This document shows, piece after piece, positions 25,148 to 36,512 of a stretch of 64,000 bases of DNA (the stretch's first letter is position 1; every line of letters starts with the position of its first letter). Source of the DNA: Mycobacteroides saopaulense (GTDB lineage: Bacteria > Actinomycetota > Actinomycetes > Mycobacteriales > Mycobacteriaceae); NCBI RefSeq assembly GCF_001456355.1, contig NZ_CP010271.1, positions 2,852,001 through 2,916,000 of the forward strand. The letters are read 5' to 3'. Both the position numbers and the translations under genes were made by a program. The notes under the pieces were generated by a model. It ran no database searches. It was not told the origin of the DNA and saw nothing but the letters and a program-made list of their open reading frames with translations.

Positions 25148-26455
25148 TCACGATCCGGTGCCCGGCACGGCCCAGCGACCCGACAGGGCACGCCAACCGA
25201 CCAGCACCAGCCGCAGGACCAGGAAAAGGCTCAGCCCAGACCAGATTCCGGCGAGCCCCCACCCGAAAGCCAGCGACAACCACACCAGCGGCAGGAATCC
25301 GCACAATGCACTGATCATGGTGGCGTTCCGCATGAACCGGGCGTCGGCGGCGCCCAGCAACACCCCGTCCAGGGCGAAGACAAGACCGGAAATCGGCAAC
25401 TGACACACCAGGAACCACCACGGCACCCGCATCTGATGCAACACCGCGGCATCGGAGGTGAACAGCCCTGGCAGTACCGGAGCGCCGAGCGCCAGCAGTA
25501 CCGCCAGCAGCACCGCGAACCCCAGCGAGAAGATCGTCACGCGCCGAGCCACCGACTTCGCCTCGGGCACCAAGTCCGCTCCCAACGCGGCGCCGACGAG
25601 AGTCTGCGCCGCAATCGCGAGGGAATCGAGAACCAGCGCAAGGAAGCTCCACATCTGCAGGACCACCTGATGCGCCGCCAACGCCGCGGCACCGAACCGA
25701 GCCGCCACCGCCGCGGCGCTGATGAAGCAGGCTTGAAAGGCCAGACTGCGCACCAGCAAGTCGCGCGCCAAGACCAGCTGCGCACGCAGCACCGGAGGAT
25801 CCAGCCGAAGCCGCGCGTGTTCGGCGTACAGGGCTCGCAGAAAGAGGACCGCGGCCAACCACTGCCCCACCAGGTTCGCCACCGCCGACCCGGCCAACCC
25901 CATTCGGGGGGCACCGAGCAGTCCGTATATCAGCACCGGGCACAGCACCGCCGAGACCGCAAAGCCGACAATCACATAGCGCAGCGGCCGGATGGTGTTC
26001 TGCACGCCGCGCATCCATCCGTTGCCTGCCAGCGACACCAAAATGGCGGGGGCCGCAAAGATCGCGATGCGCACCCAGGTCAGACCCTGCGCTGCCACAT
26101 CGGGCGCCGCCGCGATGGCCCGGACCGCTGGCCCCGCCACCGCATTCACCACGAGCACCACAGCGGCGCCGATAAGCAGTGCTAACCAGGTTGCCTGCAC
26201 GCCCTCGTGGACGGCACCGGAGCGATCACCGGAGCCGAAACGTCGTGCCGCACGCGCAGTGGTGCCGTAAGACAGGAATGTCAGCTGTGTCCCGACGAGC
26301 GAAAGGACCAGCCCCCCAACGGCCAATCCGGCCAGGGGCACGGCGCCCAAGCGGCCCACCATCGCGATATCGAACAGCAGGTACAGCGGTTCGGCAGCCA
26401 ATACACCCAATGCGGGTACCGCCAGGGCGATGATTCGGCGAGCCAGGCCGGACAT
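25148..26455 (-). CDS. dinF: MATE-family efflux transporter DinF
   Basis: 435 residues from ATG 26455 (MSGLARRIIALAVPALG), 19 bp after the nrnA stop. It has twelve hydrophobic segments and MATE landmarks (EPLYLLFDIAMVGRLG near the N terminus, FLALVLDSLAIAAQTLVGAALG later). It exports organic cations or drugs using an ion gradient. The order nrnA-dinF matches M. tuberculosis Rv2837c-Rv2836c. The longer frame to 26563 lies inside nrnA and is not conserved. Confidence 0.86.
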   Translation of the reverse strand: MSGLARRIIALAVPALGVLAAEPLYLLFDIAMVGRLGAVPLAGLAVGGLVLSLVGTQLTFLSYGTTARAARRFGSGDRSGAVHEGVQATWLALLIGAAVVLVVNAVAGPAVRAIAAAPDVAAQGLTWVRIAIFAAPAILVSLAGNGWMRGVQNTIRPLRYVIVGFAVSAVLCPVLIYGLLGAPRMGLAGSAVANLVGQWLAAVLFLRALYAEHARLRLDPPVLRAQLVLARDLLVRSLAFQACFISAAAVAARFGAAALAAHQVVLQMWSFLALVLDSLAIAAQTLVGAALGADLVPEAKSVARRVTIFSLGFAVLLAVLLALGAPVLPGLFTSDAAVLHQMRVPWWFLVCQLPISGLVFALDGVLLGAADARFMRNATMISALCGFLPLVWLSLAFGWGLAGIWSGLSLFLVLRLVLVGWRALSGRWAVPGTGS

Positions 26456-26474
26456 CCCGGCCGTGCCGGTGGCG

Positions 26475-27927
<1,453 letters not shown>

Positions 27928-27963
27928 TACCTACACCTGCCCCGTTGTCTTCGCTGTGCTCAT

Positions 27964-30687
27964 TTAGACGCGTTCCTTCTCACGAAGCTCGTACGCCTCG
28001 ATGACGTCGCCTTCCTTGATGTCGTTGTAGGTCAGCGTCAGACCGCACTCGTAACCGTCGCGGACCTCGACCACATCGTCCTTCTCACGCCGCAGCGACG
28101 AGATGGTGACCGTCTCGGCGACAACGATGTTGTCGCGCAACAGTCGGGCCTTGGCGTTGCGCCGGATGATGCCCGAGGTGACCAGGCAGCCGGCGATGTT
28201 GCCGACCTTGGATGACCGGAACATCGCACGGATCTCGGCGCGACCCAGCTCGACCTCTTCGTAGACCGGCTTGAGCATGCCCTTGAGCGCGCTCTCGATC
28301 TCGTCGATGGCCTGGTAGATCACCGAGTAGTAGCGAATGTCGACACCCTCGCGGTTTGCCAGCTCGGTCGCCTTGCCCTCGGCTCGCACATTGAAGCCGA
28401 TGATGATGGCGTCCGAGGCCGAGGCCAGGTTGACGTTGGTCTCGGTCACACCACCGACACCACGGTCGATGACGCGCAGCTGCACCTCGTCGTCGATCGC
28501 GATACCGAGCAACGCCTCTTCCAGCGCTTCGACGGTACCGGCGTTGTCGCCCTTGAGGATCAGGTTCAGCTGACTGGTTTCCTTCAGCGCGGCATCCAGA
28601 TCGTCCAGGCTGATCCGCTTGCGGCTACGTGCGGCCAACGCGTTGCGCTTACGCGCGCTGCGCCGATCGGCGATCTGCCGGGCGATGCGGTCCTCGTCGA
28701 CGACGAGCAGGTTGTCGCCAGCGCCGGGCACCGACGTGAAGCCGATGACCTGAACCGGACGCGACGGCAATGCCTCTTCGACATCCTCGCCGTGCTCGTC
28801 GACCATGCGCCGCACGCGACCGTATGCGTCACCGGCGACGATCGAGTCGCCGACCCGCAGCGTTCCACGCTGGATGAGCACCGTGGCCACCGGACCGCGA
28901 CCGCGGTCCAGATGGGCCTCGATGGCAACACCCTGGGCTTCCATGTCCGGGTTGGCCCGCAGGTCCAGAGCGGCATCCGCGGTCAGCAGCACCGCTTCGA
29001 GCAGCTGCTCGATGTTGGTGCCCTGTCTGGCCGAGATGTCGACGAACATCGTGTCGCCACCGAAGTCCTCGGCCACCAGGTTGTACTCGGTGAGCTGAGC
29101 CCGGATCTTGGCCGGATCGGCGCCTTCCTTATCGATCTTGTTGACCGCCACCACAATCGGCACGTCGGCCGCCTGGGCGTGGTTGATGGCCTCCACGGTC
29201 TGCGGCATGACGCCGTCGTCCGCTGCCACCACCAGGATCGCGATATCGGTGGCCTTCGCACCGCGGGCACGCATGGCGGTGAACGCCTCGTGACCGGGGG
29301 TGTCGATGAACGTGATGGGGCGCTCGTTGCCGTCGTGTTCCACGGCGACCTGGTAGGCACCGATGTGCTGGGTGATGCCGCCGGCCTCGCCCTCGCGGAC
29401 ATTGGCCTTACGGATGGTGTCCAGCAGGCGGGTCTTACCGTGGTCGACGTGACCCATGACGGTCACCACCGGCGGACGCGTCCGCAGGTCCTCTTCGCCG
29501 CCCTCGTCCTCGCCATAGGTCAGGTCGAACGACTCCAGCAGCTCGCGGTCCTCGTCCTCGGGGCTGACCACCTGGACGACGTAGTTCATCTCGCCGCCCA
29601 GCAGCTCCAGGGTCTCGTCACCCACCGACTGCGTGGCGGTCACCATCTCGCCGAGGTTGAACAGCGCCTGCACCAGCGACGCCGGGTTGGCATCGATCTT
29701 CTCTGCGAAATCGGAGAGCGACGCACCGCGCGCGAGCCGGATGACCTCACCGTTGCCGTGCGGCAACCGGACGCCACCGACAACCGGCGCCTGCATGTTC
29801 TCGTACTCGGCGCGTTTCGCCCGCTTCGACTTGCGACCACGCTTCGGGGCACCGCCGGGACGGCCGAACGCACCGGCCGCGCCACCGCGCTGACCGGGAC
29901 GGCCACCGCCGCCACCACCGCCGGGGCGACCACGGAAGCCGCCGCCACCAGCACCGGGAGGACCACCCGCGGGAGCGCCGGCACCGGCGCCGCCACGGTA
30001 GTTACCGCCGCCGCCACCGGGGCGACCGGCTCCGCCGGGACGGGGACCGCCACCGGGACGGGGGCCACCACCCGGACGCGGTGGGCGCGGGCCCATGGAC
30101 CCGGGCGACGGACGCGGAGGCATATTGCTCGGGGAGGCACCACCGGGGCGCGGAGCTCCGGGACGCGGTGCCTGCGGCCGCGGCGCGGGGCGCTCAGCCG
30201 GCTGCGCCGAGGAGAAGGGGTTGTTGCCGACGCGTGGCACGCGCGGCGCACCGGGCTTGGGGCCAGGCGTCGCGCCCGGACGCGGGGCCGGTGCGGGTGC
30301 CGGAGCAGGTGCGGATGCTTCCTCAGCCGGGCGCGCCGCAGCGGCCGGCTTCGGAGCAGGAGCCGGGGATGCGGCGGGAGGCTCCGGCGCCGGAGGCGCC
30401 TCGACGACCGGCTCCGCAACCTTCTTCGGCGCGGGCTTGGGCGCACCGGGCTTGGGGCCGGCCTTCTTGGGAGGAGCCGCCGTCTCGGCGGCGGCACCGT
30501 TGGACGCGGCGGGTGCGGTCTTGTCGCCGCCACCGAATGATTCACGAAGTCGCCGCGCGACGGGAGCTTCCACCGTCGATGACGCGGACTTCACGAACTC
30601 GCCCTGATCGCTCAGTCGGGCGAGAACTTCCTTACTGGTCACACCGAGCTCTTTTGCTAACTCGTGTACCCGGGCCTTGCCTGCCAC
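27964..30687 (-). CDS. infB: Translation initiation factor IF-2
   Basis: 907 residues. The N-terminal IF2N domain ([22 protein letters not shown]) is followed by a long Ala/Pro then Gly/Arg-rich low-complexity linker (about 55-290). The GTPase domain has G1 GHVDHGKT near 411, then DTPGHEAF and NKID, followed by beta-barrel and C-terminal fMet-tRNA-binding domains. It delivers initiator tRNA to the 30S subunit. The repetitive, very GC-rich linker (29880-30400) is typical for mycobacteria. Confidence 0.97.
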   Translation of the reverse strand: MAGKARVHELAKELGVTSKEVLARLSDQGEFVKSASSTVEAPVARRLRESFGGGDKTAPAASNGAAAETAAPPKKAGPKPGAPKPAPKKVAEPVVEAPPAPEPPAASPAPAPKPAAAARPAEEASAPAPAPAPAPRPGATPGPKPGAPRVPRVGNNPFSSAQPAERPAPRPQAPRPGAPRPGGASPSNMPPRPSPGSMGPRPPRPGGGPRPGGGPRPGGAGRPGGGGGNYRGGAGAGAPAGGPPGAGGGGFRGRPGGGGGGGRPGQRGGAAGAFGRPGGAPKRGRKSKRAKRAEYENMQAPVVGGVRLPHGNGEVIRLARGASLSDFAEKIDANPASLVQALFNLGEMVTATQSVGDETLELLGGEMNYVVQVVSPEDEDRELLESFDLTYGEDEGGEEDLRTRPPVVTVMGHVDHGKTRLLDTIRKANVREGEAGGITQHIGAYQVAVEHDGNERPITFIDTPGHEAFTAMRARGAKATDIAILVVAADDGVMPQTVEAINHAQAADVPIVVAVNKIDKEGADPAKIRAQLTEYNLVAEDFGGDTMFVDISARQGTNIEQLLEAVLLTADAALDLRANPDMEAQGVAIEAHLDRGRGPVATVLIQRGTLRVGDSIVAGDAYGRVRRMVDEHGEDVEEALPSRPVQVIGFTSVPGAGDNLLVVDEDRIARQIADRRSARKRNALAARSRKRISLDDLDAALKETSQLNLILKGDNAGTVEALEEALLGIAIDDEVQLRVIDRGVGGVTETNVNLASASDAIIIGFNVRAEGKATELANREGVDIRYYSVIYQAIDEIESALKGMLKPVYEEVELGRAEIRAMFRSSKVGNIAGCLVTSGIIRRNAKARLLRDNIVVAETVTISSLRREKDDVVEVRDGYECGLTLTYNDIKEGDVIEAYELREKERV

Positions 30688-30775
30688 TGCTCTCCTGTCT
30701 GCGAGGCAGCGACTTCAGGCGCCGTGCCTCGTGTTAGCTGTGATGGACGATCATCATCGACGCTTCACGGTGTGC

Positions 30776-31093
30776 TCATTGTTCGTTGTTGCCAATCTCT
30801 TGGTATTGCTCAACATGTTCGAAGACCGCGGTGGTATCCGGGTTTCCGGTGATCCGAAGCGCTCGCGCGAAGGCCCGCCGCTTTACCGCCAGCTGGTAAC
30901 ACTGCGTCGACCGGTGCAACCACGCACCCCGGCCGGGCAGCCTATGACGGAGATCGACCACTACGTGTCCATCATCCGCAGCAACCACACGAAGCAGATC
31001 TGCAGCCAACTCTCGCCTCCGGCACCCCACACATGTTCGCACCGGTTTACCGGTCTGGGCATGTTCGAACGCCGAAGTCTCGCGCTGGATCAC
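30776..31093 (-). CDS. YlxR-family RNA-binding protein (DUF448)
   Basis: 105 residues from GTG 31093. The YlxR signature is VRTCVGCRRRELAADLLRVVA, followed by LPGRGAWLHRSTQCYQLAVKRRAFARAL. It is a small cytosolic protein usually encoded between nusA and infB. Here infB follows after 88 bp, but nusA is about 2.7 kb away beyond the nitric-oxide block. The gene therefore needs its own promoter in 31094-31223, the region shared with the divergent META-domain gene. Confidence 0.85.
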   Translation of the reverse strand: MIQRETSAFEHAQTGKPVRTCVGCRRRELAADLLRVVAADDGHVVVDLRHRLPGRGAWLHRSTQCYQLAVKRRAFARALRITGNPDTTAVFEHVEQYQEIGNNEQ

Positions 31094-31223
31094 GGCTTAG
31101 TCTACCGTCCGCGACACCTTATTTATGAATCGCCCCACAGCCACCGGATGTAATGGCCCGATCCGGGATATCGATACGTCAATCATCGTCCCCGATATCT
31201 CGAGGCCACACCGAAGGCAGGGC

Positions 31224-31718
31224 ATGAAATTCGCTGAAAGAACCTTCCTACGCACGTTCACGTTCCTGGCCGCATTGGTCGGTGCCACGTTCGTATTGGT
31301 CGTCGTGACCCAATCGCAGGCAACCGCCGATCCCCATCCCGGTCTGACCGACACGCGCTGGATCTTGACTGCGGAGACCGTCGACGGCGTGACCACGCCG
31401 TACACCGGCGCCGAGGCTTTCGTCGAACTTCACGGCGGCGCCGCCGACAGCCCAGAGGCCGAGAACGTACTCACGCTGAGCGGTAGGGACGGCTGCAACA
31501 ACATGACGGCGACCGTCACACCACAGCCAGGCACGAACCGGCTCTCATTCGGAGGCGTCGCGTCCACCAGGATGTTCTGCCCACCGCCCACCGCCGAACA
31601 GCAGTTCGCTCGCGTGTTCAGCGGTGATCGGGACTATCGCGTGCTCGATGGCGTGCTGATGGTCACCGATCCCGACACAAGCGATAACTGGACATTCCAT
31701 GCCCAGCCCGGGCGGTGA
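31224..31718 (+). CDS. Exported META-domain (HslJ-like) protein
   Basis: 164 residues from ATG 31224 (MKFAERTFLRTFTFLAA), behind GGCAGGG. A signal sequence (TFTFLAALVGATFVLVVV) ends near SQATADPHP. The mature part is a META/HslJ-like domain: DTRWILTAETVDG, a conserved LSGRDGCNNMTATV turn, FGGVASTRMFCPPPTAEQQF and FSGDRDYRVLDG. Such domains occur in secreted protease inhibitors and heat-stress proteins. Function unproven. The longer frame upstream is not signal-like. Confidence 0.7.
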   Translation: MKFAERTFLRTFTFLAALVGATFVLVVVTQSQATADPHPGLTDTRWILTAETVDGVTTPYTGAEAFVELHGGAADSPEAENVLTLSGRDGCNNMTATVTPQPGTNRLSFGGVASTRMFCPPPTAEQQFARVFSGDRDYRVLDGVLMVTDPDTSDNWTFHAQPGR

Positions 31719-31729
31719 CTAAGCCCGGC

Positions 31730-32161
31730 TCAGCTGATCGCCACCACGGCCGCCACCACACCGATCAACGCCACCGCCTTGAGGCATTCGGCCGCCACAT
31801 ATGCCAGATGCAGACGGCTGCGCCCGGCATATTCGGCTCCGTCGCAGATCGCATCAGTCCGCCTCATCATGGCCGGCCGCACCGCCAGCAGCTGGACTCC
31901 CAGGCAGAGGCCCGCGGCGGCGGCCGCGCCGATCGCGGCCGCGGGTAGGTCACCCACCACTGCCAGCAGCACCATGATCACCGTCAGCACGCACTCCACG
32001 GCGTTGAGAGCACGGAACACCAGGCGACCTATCCCGAGCCCCACCTGAATCGTCACTCCCGGCGCCCGGAACTTCAGAGGCGCTTCCAGGAACGAGATCG
32101 CCACCACCAGGCCCAACCAGAACGCGGCCAGCGCTACCGCCAGCACGTCCACGCGCGTCAT
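31730..32161 (-). CDS. Four-helix membrane protein linked to flavohemoprotein
   Basis: 143 residues with four hydrophobic segments (VLAVALAAFWLGLVVAISFLE; NAVECVLTVIMVLLAVVG; AAIGAAAAAGLCLGVQLLAV; AAECLKAVALIGVVAAVVA) and a soluble loop MMRRTDAICDGAEYAGRSR. It resembles small DUF4149/TMEM205-like membrane proteins, though I am not sure of the family. The start overlaps the flavohemoprotein stop by 4 bp, making it the last gene of the nsrR-hmp transcript. A role in NO stress is inferred from position. Confidence 0.6.
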   Translation of the reverse strand: MTRVDVLAVALAAFWLGLVVAISFLEAPLKFRAPGVTIQVGLGIGRLVFRALNAVECVLTVIMVLLAVVGDLPAAAIGAAAAAGLCLGVQLLAVRPAMMRRTDAICDGAEYAGRSRLHLAYVAAECLKAVALIGVVAAVVAIS

Positions 32162-33348
32162 GCCACGGCCGAAGCCAACGGACCGAACAGCTCGTGGTTG
32201 ATCTGCTCCTGCGGGATACCGAGCGACACCAAGTCGTCGTTGATCGCCGACATGAACGGCCGGGGACCACAGACGAACACCGTCGAGGTGAGGTTGAGTG
32301 GCAACCGGTTCAGACTCATACGTCCAATTCCATCAGCCGGATGCTCGACATGTGCCCGTTCGTACCAGGTGTGCAAACGGCCCGCGGGCAGGCGGCCCAC
32401 CAGATCGGCCAGCTCGCGCCGGTAGGCGTGCGCCGCCGCCGACTGGTCGGCGTGGAGGACCACGACCTCTCGCGGCGACTGCGTGGCGACGAGCTCTTGG
32501 AGCATGCCCATAATCGGGGTGCAGCCGATGCCTGCCGACACCAGAACCAATGGGTCTGCCGAATCGTCGAGCGTGAACTCGCCCATCGGCACGGAGACCC
32601 GCAACTGCTGACCCTCGAACACGTTGTCGTAGATGAAATTCGACACCTCGCCCGCCGGCGCGACGCCGCCGTTCAGCCTCTTGACCGCGATGCGCCAGTC
32701 GCCTTCCTGGGTGCCGCGCGACAGACTGTACTGACGGATCTGCCTCGCCCCATCCGGCAACGTGACCTGTACCGATATGTACTGGCCCGGAAGGAAACTC
32801 GGTAATTCGCCGGATGTCGCACGCAGATCGAAACCGGCGACGTCGGCCGACTCCAGCTGACGATGCACCACGGTGGCTTGCAGCCACACATCACCCGGAG
32901 CCACTCCCGCGGCGTCATAGAGCGCCTTCTCACGCGCGATCAATTCGTCGGCCATCAGCCAGTAGAACTCGGTCCATGCCTTCGCGACCTCGTCGGTCAC
33001 CGCATCACCCAATACCTCCGCGATCGCGGCGAAAAGATGCTCGTAGACGATCGGGTACTGCTCGGCGACGATGCCCAACGAGGCGTGTTTGTGAGCGATC
33101 CTGTCGAGCACCGAATCGTATTGAGCACCATCACCTTCCAGTATCAGCCCGGCGAAGGCCGCGATCGATGCGGCGAGTGCCTTCGGCTGCTCCCCCGCCG
33201 CCTGGTTGCCTCGGTTGAACAGATCGCGAAGCAGCTCGGGGTGTGCCGCAAACATCTTGGAGTAGAACAGCGGCGTGATCTCGCCGATCGCACCTGCCAC
33301 GGCGGGCAGGGATTGACGGATGACTGCCAGCGACTCTGCTGATAGCAC
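32158..33348 (-). CDS. hmp: Flavohemoprotein (nitric oxide dioxygenase)
   Basis: 396 residues from GTG 33348 (VLSAESLAVI), the usual family length; upstream frame sequence overlaps nsrR and is not homologous. The globin domain has Tyr B10 at about 29 (LFYSKMF) and proximal His in IAHKHASLG (about 88). The FAD domain has RQYSLS, and the NAD(P)H domain has SAGIGCTPIMGM and VFVCGPRPFM. It oxidises NO to nitrate with O2 and NAD(P)H. It starts 4 bp after the nsrR stop, in one operon with its sensor. Confidence 0.92.
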   Translation of the reverse strand: MLSAESLAVIRQSLPAVAGAIGEITPLFYSKMFAAHPELLRDLFNRGNQAAGEQPKALAASIAAFAGLILEGDGAQYDSVLDRIAHKHASLGIVAEQYPIVYEHLFAAIAEVLGDAVTDEVAKAWTEFYWLMADELIAREKALYDAAGVAPGDVWLQATVVHRQLESADVAGFDLRATSGELPSFLPGQYISVQVTLPDGARQIRQYSLSRGTQEGDWRIAVKRLNGGVAPAGEVSNFIYDNVFEGQQLRVSVPMGEFTLDDSADPLVLVSAGIGCTPIMGMLQELVATQSPREVVVLHADQSAAAHAYRRELADLVGRLPAGRLHTWYERAHVEHPADGIGRMSLNRLPLNLTSTVFVCGPRPFMSAINDDLVSLGIPQEQINHELFGPLASAVA

Positions 33349-33352
33349 TTGA

Positions 33353-33766
33353 CTACTTCCTTTCCATTGTTGGACGGGCGATTTCAGCCACAGTCCACTG
33401 ATCGAGGTCCGCGAAGAAGGCCTCCTGCGCCGACCGCAGCGCATCCCGCAGGCGACAGCTGCGCCGGAGCGGGCAGGGGTTGGCTCCCTCACAATCGATG
33501 ACCTCGCCGCTGGGCTCCAATCGCCGGGCCAGCGAGCCCACGCGACGATCGAGCCCGTCGCGGGTGATGCACACTCCCCCGTGCCGCCCCCGGGTCGAGG
33601 CGATCACGCCCATTTCCGAAAGCCGGGCAACAACTTTCGTGGCATGCGTGTAGGAAACGCACAGTTGGTCGGCAAGGTCACCGGTGTGCAGCTGGGCATC
33701 CGGCCCTTCGACGGCCAGCCGCATGACGATGCGCAGGCCCAGGTCGGTGAATCGTGTCAGTTGCAC
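33353..33766 (-). CDS. nsrR: Rrf2-family nitric-oxide-sensing repressor NsrR
   Basis: 137 residues from GTG 33766. The N-terminal winged helix is [18 protein letters not shown] and [20 protein letters not shown]. Three cysteines at 92, 98 and 104 ([14 protein letters not shown]-x5-C-x5-C) have exactly the spacing of the NsrR iron-sulfur ligands. It represses NO-detoxification genes until NO damages the cluster. The start codon lies inside a 12-bp inverted repeat, so it probably represses itself and hmp. Confidence 0.88.
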   Translation of the reverse strand: MQLTRFTDLGLRIVMRLAVEGPDAQLHTGDLADQLCVSYTHATKVVARLSEMGVIASTRGRHGGVCITRDGLDRRVGSLARRLEPSGEVIDCEGANPCPLRRSCRLRDALRSAQEAFFADLDQWTVAEIARPTMERK

Positions 33767-33797
33767 ATAACTTGTATATGAGATGCAAGTTATGTGC
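33763..33797. promoter_or_regulatory. Putative NsrR operator (12-bp inverted repeat)
   Basis: Perfectly complementary 12-bp arms GCACATAACTTG (33763-33774) and CAAGTTATGTGC (33786-33797) are separated by 11 bp. The 35-bp element includes the nsrR start codon (33764-33766) and the bases just upstream. Size, symmetry and AT content fit the long dyads bound by NsrR dimers. The transcript may be leaderless or nearly so. Confidence 0.75.
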
Positions 33798-33836
33798 CGA
33801 TAGGGACTTTGGTCAGTACCTGTGGGCGCCCCGGCG

Positions 33837-34832
33837 CTATTCGGCGGGGTCTGCGTCGCTTCTGATGTCGATGCGCCATCCGGTGAGCCGCGCGGCGAGG
33901 CGAGCGTTCTGCCCCTCCTTGCCGATCGCCAGCGACAGTTGGAAATCGGGAACGATGACGCGGGCAGCCTTGCCCGCCTCGTCGATGACCGATACCGACA
34001 CCACCTTGGCGGGCGAAAGTGCGTTGGCGACGAATCGCGCGGGATCGGGGTCGTAATCGATGATGTCGATCTTCTCGCCGGACAGCTCGCTCATCACGTT
34101 GCGCACGCGCTGGCCCATGGGACCGATGCAGGCCCCCTTGGCGTTCAGGCCCGCGACCTTCGAGGCCACTGCGATCTTGGACCGGTGGCCCGCTTCACGA
34201 GCGACCGCGACGATCTCCACCGAACCGTCGCTGATTTCCGGAACCTCCAGCGAGAACAACTTGCGGACGAGATTCGGATGGGTGCGCGAGAGGGTGATCA
34301 ACGGCTCGCGCGCCCCGCGCGATACGCCAACCACGTAGCACCGCAACCGGTCTCCATGGTGGTACTCCTCGCCCGGCACCTGCTCGGCCGACGGGATGAC
34401 TCCTTCGGATCCCTTGGTCTCGCTGCCCATGCGAACCACGACCAACCCCCGCGCGTTGGCTCGGGCGTCGCGCTGAATCACTCCACCGACGATCTCGCCT
34501 TCGCGCGTGGAGAACTCGCCGAACTTGTGCTCGTTCTCCGCGTCGCGCACGCCCTGCTGGAACACCTGTCGCGCGGTGGTGGCCGCGATACGGCCGAATC
34601 CCTCGGGTGTGGCGTCCCATTCGGTGATGAGATTGCCGTCCTCGTCGGTCTCACGGGCCATCACCCGGACCACACCCGTCTTGCGATCGATCTCGATGCG
34701 CGCGTTGGGCTCATGCCCGTCGGTATGCCGGTAGGCGGTCAGCAGCGCCGACTTGATGATGTCAATCGCCTCATCGACCGTGATGCCCTTGTCGGCGGCC
34801 ATCAGGTTTACCGCTGCGGGATCGATATTCAT
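33837..34832 (-). CDS. nusA: Transcription termination/antitermination factor NusA
   Basis: 331 residues from ATG 34832, overlapping rimP by 4 bp (ATGA). The order is N-terminal RNA-polymerase-binding domain ([22 protein letters not shown]), S1 domain ([11 protein letters not shown]), then two KH domains ([18 protein letters not shown] and [19 protein letters not shown]). It ends [10 protein letters not shown], without the acidic repeats of proteobacterial NusA, as in other mycobacteria. In M. tuberculosis ylxR follows directly; here the NO block intervenes. Confidence 0.95.
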   Translation of the reverse strand: MNIDPAAVNLMAADKGITVDEAIDIIKSALLTAYRHTDGHEPNARIEIDRKTGVVRVMARETDEDGNLITEWDATPEGFGRIAATTARQVFQQGVRDAENEHKFGEFSTREGEIVGGVIQRDARANARGLVVVRMGSETKGSEGVIPSAEQVPGEEYHHGDRLRCYVVGVSRGAREPLITLSRTHPNLVRKLFSLEVPEISDGSVEIVAVAREAGHRSKIAVASKVAGLNAKGACIGPMGQRVRNVMSELSGEKIDIIDYDPDPARFVANALSPAKVVSVSVIDEAGKAARVIVPDFQLSLAIGKEGQNARLAARLTGWRIDIRSDADPAE

Positions 34833-35398
34833 GCGCCACCTCCGGTTTCGGCTGCCCCAGCCAGATTGAGTTCCTGCGGGTTCGGCGTGGTGAACTCCAC
34901 CTGCACGATCGCGCTCTCGATGTCCGAAAACGCCAGATCGCGCACCATCCAGCCCGTGCCCTTGACGGGTTTGCGCAGCACCACCTGCACCCCGTCGTCG
35001 TTCGTGATGCCGATGCGACCCAGCAGATCTTCGCCGTCGGTCAGGCGAATCTGCGCAAGCCGCTTGTGTGCCCGCCGGAAATGGGCGGGCGTGGTGAGCG
35101 GCCGGTCGACACCCGGTGTGGTGATCTCCAGCTCGTACGCATCCCAGCCGGTATCTGCCTCGTCCAACAGCACCGACGCGGCGCGGCTCAGCGCGGCGAC
35201 CGCGTCCAGGTCCACCGGCGCATCCGAATCGATCACCACCGTGATGCGCGACGGCCTGCCTTCCCCGGCGCCCTCGACAACGACCACACTTTCGATCTCG
35301 ACACCGGACCGGGAGAACTCCGGGCTGAGCAACTCGATCACCTGGTCGTCGCATGGCAGCCCTTCCGACGAGTCACTCGGGTGAAGAGGATCCGGCAT
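34829..35398 (-). CDS. rimP: Ribosome maturation factor RimP
   Basis: 189 residues. The N domain contains [25 protein letters not shown] and [14 protein letters not shown]; the C-terminal Sm-like domain begins at the [19 protein letters not shown] region. It assists 30S assembly. It is the first gene of the rimP-nusA unit and is divergent from the exported lipoprotein gene at 35538 across 139 bp that must carry both promoters. Confidence 0.93.
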   Translation of the reverse strand: MPDPLHPSDSSEGLPCDDQVIELLSPEFSRSGVEIESVVVVEGAGEGRPSRITVVIDSDAPVDLDAVAALSRAASVLLDEADTGWDAYELEITTPGVDRPLTTPAHFRRAHKRLAQIRLTDGEDLLGRIGITNDDGVQVVLRKPVKGTGWMVRDLAFSDIESAIVQVEFTTPNPQELNLAGAAETGGGA

Positions 35399-35537
35399 GG
35401 CGTTTGTGGCTCCTCATCTTGAGTTGTCGGACGTTCGGCTTGCACACACTAGTCGGACTCTCGTCCTGACCAGCACTCCACCTTACGCCCGGCGAGGGCT
35501 GTCATGCGCCAACCGCACACACTGGCAGGATGGGCGA

Positions 35538-36011
35538 ATGTCCAGAAGCCTGTCGCGCCGCGACCTGTTGATCGGAGGCGCCGCGCTCGGCGTCACCGTC
35601 GTGGCCGCCGCGTGCCAGCAGACACCCGACACCAAACCTGAGGTGGACGACCTGCAAGCGCAGATCGATTTGGCGGTCCGGGACGCGGCCTCCGCGACCG
35701 CGGCGGCGGGCACCAACGCCGAGCTGGCCCCCACGCTGAACTCGATCGCCGGTACCAGGAGCGCCCACGCAGCGGCGCTCACCAGGGAACTGAAGCGCAT
35801 ACCCGGCGCCGACGCGACTGTCCGCTCCAGCACCAGCGCCACAACCACCGCACCGCCAGCACCTCCACGGGTCGACCAGATCAAGTCTCAGCTCAAGGAT
35901 TCGGCGCGCTCCGCGATGGACCTGGCAACCACACAGGACGGATACCGCGCCGGGCTGCTGGCCTCGATCAGTGCCGCATGCGCCTCCGCCGCGGAGGTGG
36001 ATCTGCCATGA
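35538..36011 (+). CDS. Exported alanine-rich lipoprotein (Rv2843-like)
   Basis: 157 residues from ATG 35538. The twin-arginine-type signal SRRDLLIGGAALGVTVVAAAC ends in a lipobox-like AAAC, so it is probably a Tat-exported lipoprotein. The mature part is helical and Ala-rich (LQAQIDLAVRDAASATAAAGT; TRSAHAAALTRELKRIPG), with a Thr/Pro linker. It overlaps the DUF4439 gene by 4 bp. The pair matches M. tuberculosis Rv2843-Rv2844 between rimP and proS. Function unknown. Confidence 0.75.
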   Translation: MSRSLSRRDLLIGGAALGVTVVAAACQQTPDTKPEVDDLQAQIDLAVRDAASATAAAGTNAELAPTLNSIAGTRSAHAAALTRELKRIPGADATVRSSTSATTTAPPAPPRVDQIKSQLKDSARSAMDLATTQDGYRAGLLASISAACASAAEVDLP

Positions 36012-36481
36012 CGACAACCGAGCCCACCCCGCAACCGGCCGCTGCAGGCGATGACACCGCGCTGGCCAACGCGCTGGCCAACGAGCACGCCGCGATCTAC
36101 GCCTATGGCCTGGTATCAGCGCATTCGGTGCCCGACAACAACTGGCTGGTAACCGAATGCCTCATCGAGCACCGGCAGTGCCGGGAAGAGTGCATTGCCA
36201 AGCTGCGCGGCCGTCCTGTCTCCGCACCCGTGGCCGCCGCCGGCTACAAAATCCCGTTCCCGGTGAGCACGCCCGCCGATGCCAGCAAGCTGGCGCTGCA
36301 GGTTGAGACCGACACCGCGACGTGCTGGCGCGCCGTCGCCGAGCAGGCCGACAACGCCGACGATCGCAGGTTCGCGGTGCGCATGTTGACCGAGAGCGCG
36401 ATCCGCGCGGCTCGCTGGCGGGTAGCCGCCGACATCACGCCCGCGAGCGTCGCATTCCCAGGCGGACCCGAGAAGGTCTGA
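36008..36481 (+). CDS. DUF4439 ferritin-like protein (Rv2844-like)
   Basis: 157 residues from ATG 36008 (ATGA overlap). It is a four-helix ferritin-like fold with candidate ligands NEHAAIYAYG (E-H), ECLIEHRQCREEC, and TDTATCWRAVAEQ later. The pair with the preceding lipoprotein suggests they work together, possibly in iron or oxidative chemistry at the membrane. This is inferred; no activity is known to me. Confidence 0.75.
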   Translation: MTTTEPTPQPAAAGDDTALANALANEHAAIYAYGLVSAHSVPDNNWLVTECLIEHRQCREECIAKLRGRPVSAPVAAAGYKIPFPVSTPADASKLALQVETDTATCWRAVAEQADNADDRRFAVRMLTESAIRAARWRVAADITPASVAFPGGPEKV

Positions 36482-36512
36482 CCCTTCTGCCGCGACACGG
36501 CAGAGACGTCGG

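Noticed and set aside
29880..30400. Highly repetitive GC-rich tract
   Set aside because: It is the Gly/Arg/Pro-rich linker of IF-2, normal in mycobacteria, not a separate repeat element.
28792..30540. 582-codon plus-strand frame opposite infB
   Set aside because: It is antisense to the IF-2 GTPase and linker; low-complexity Gly/Thr/Arg, typical of GC-rich shadows.
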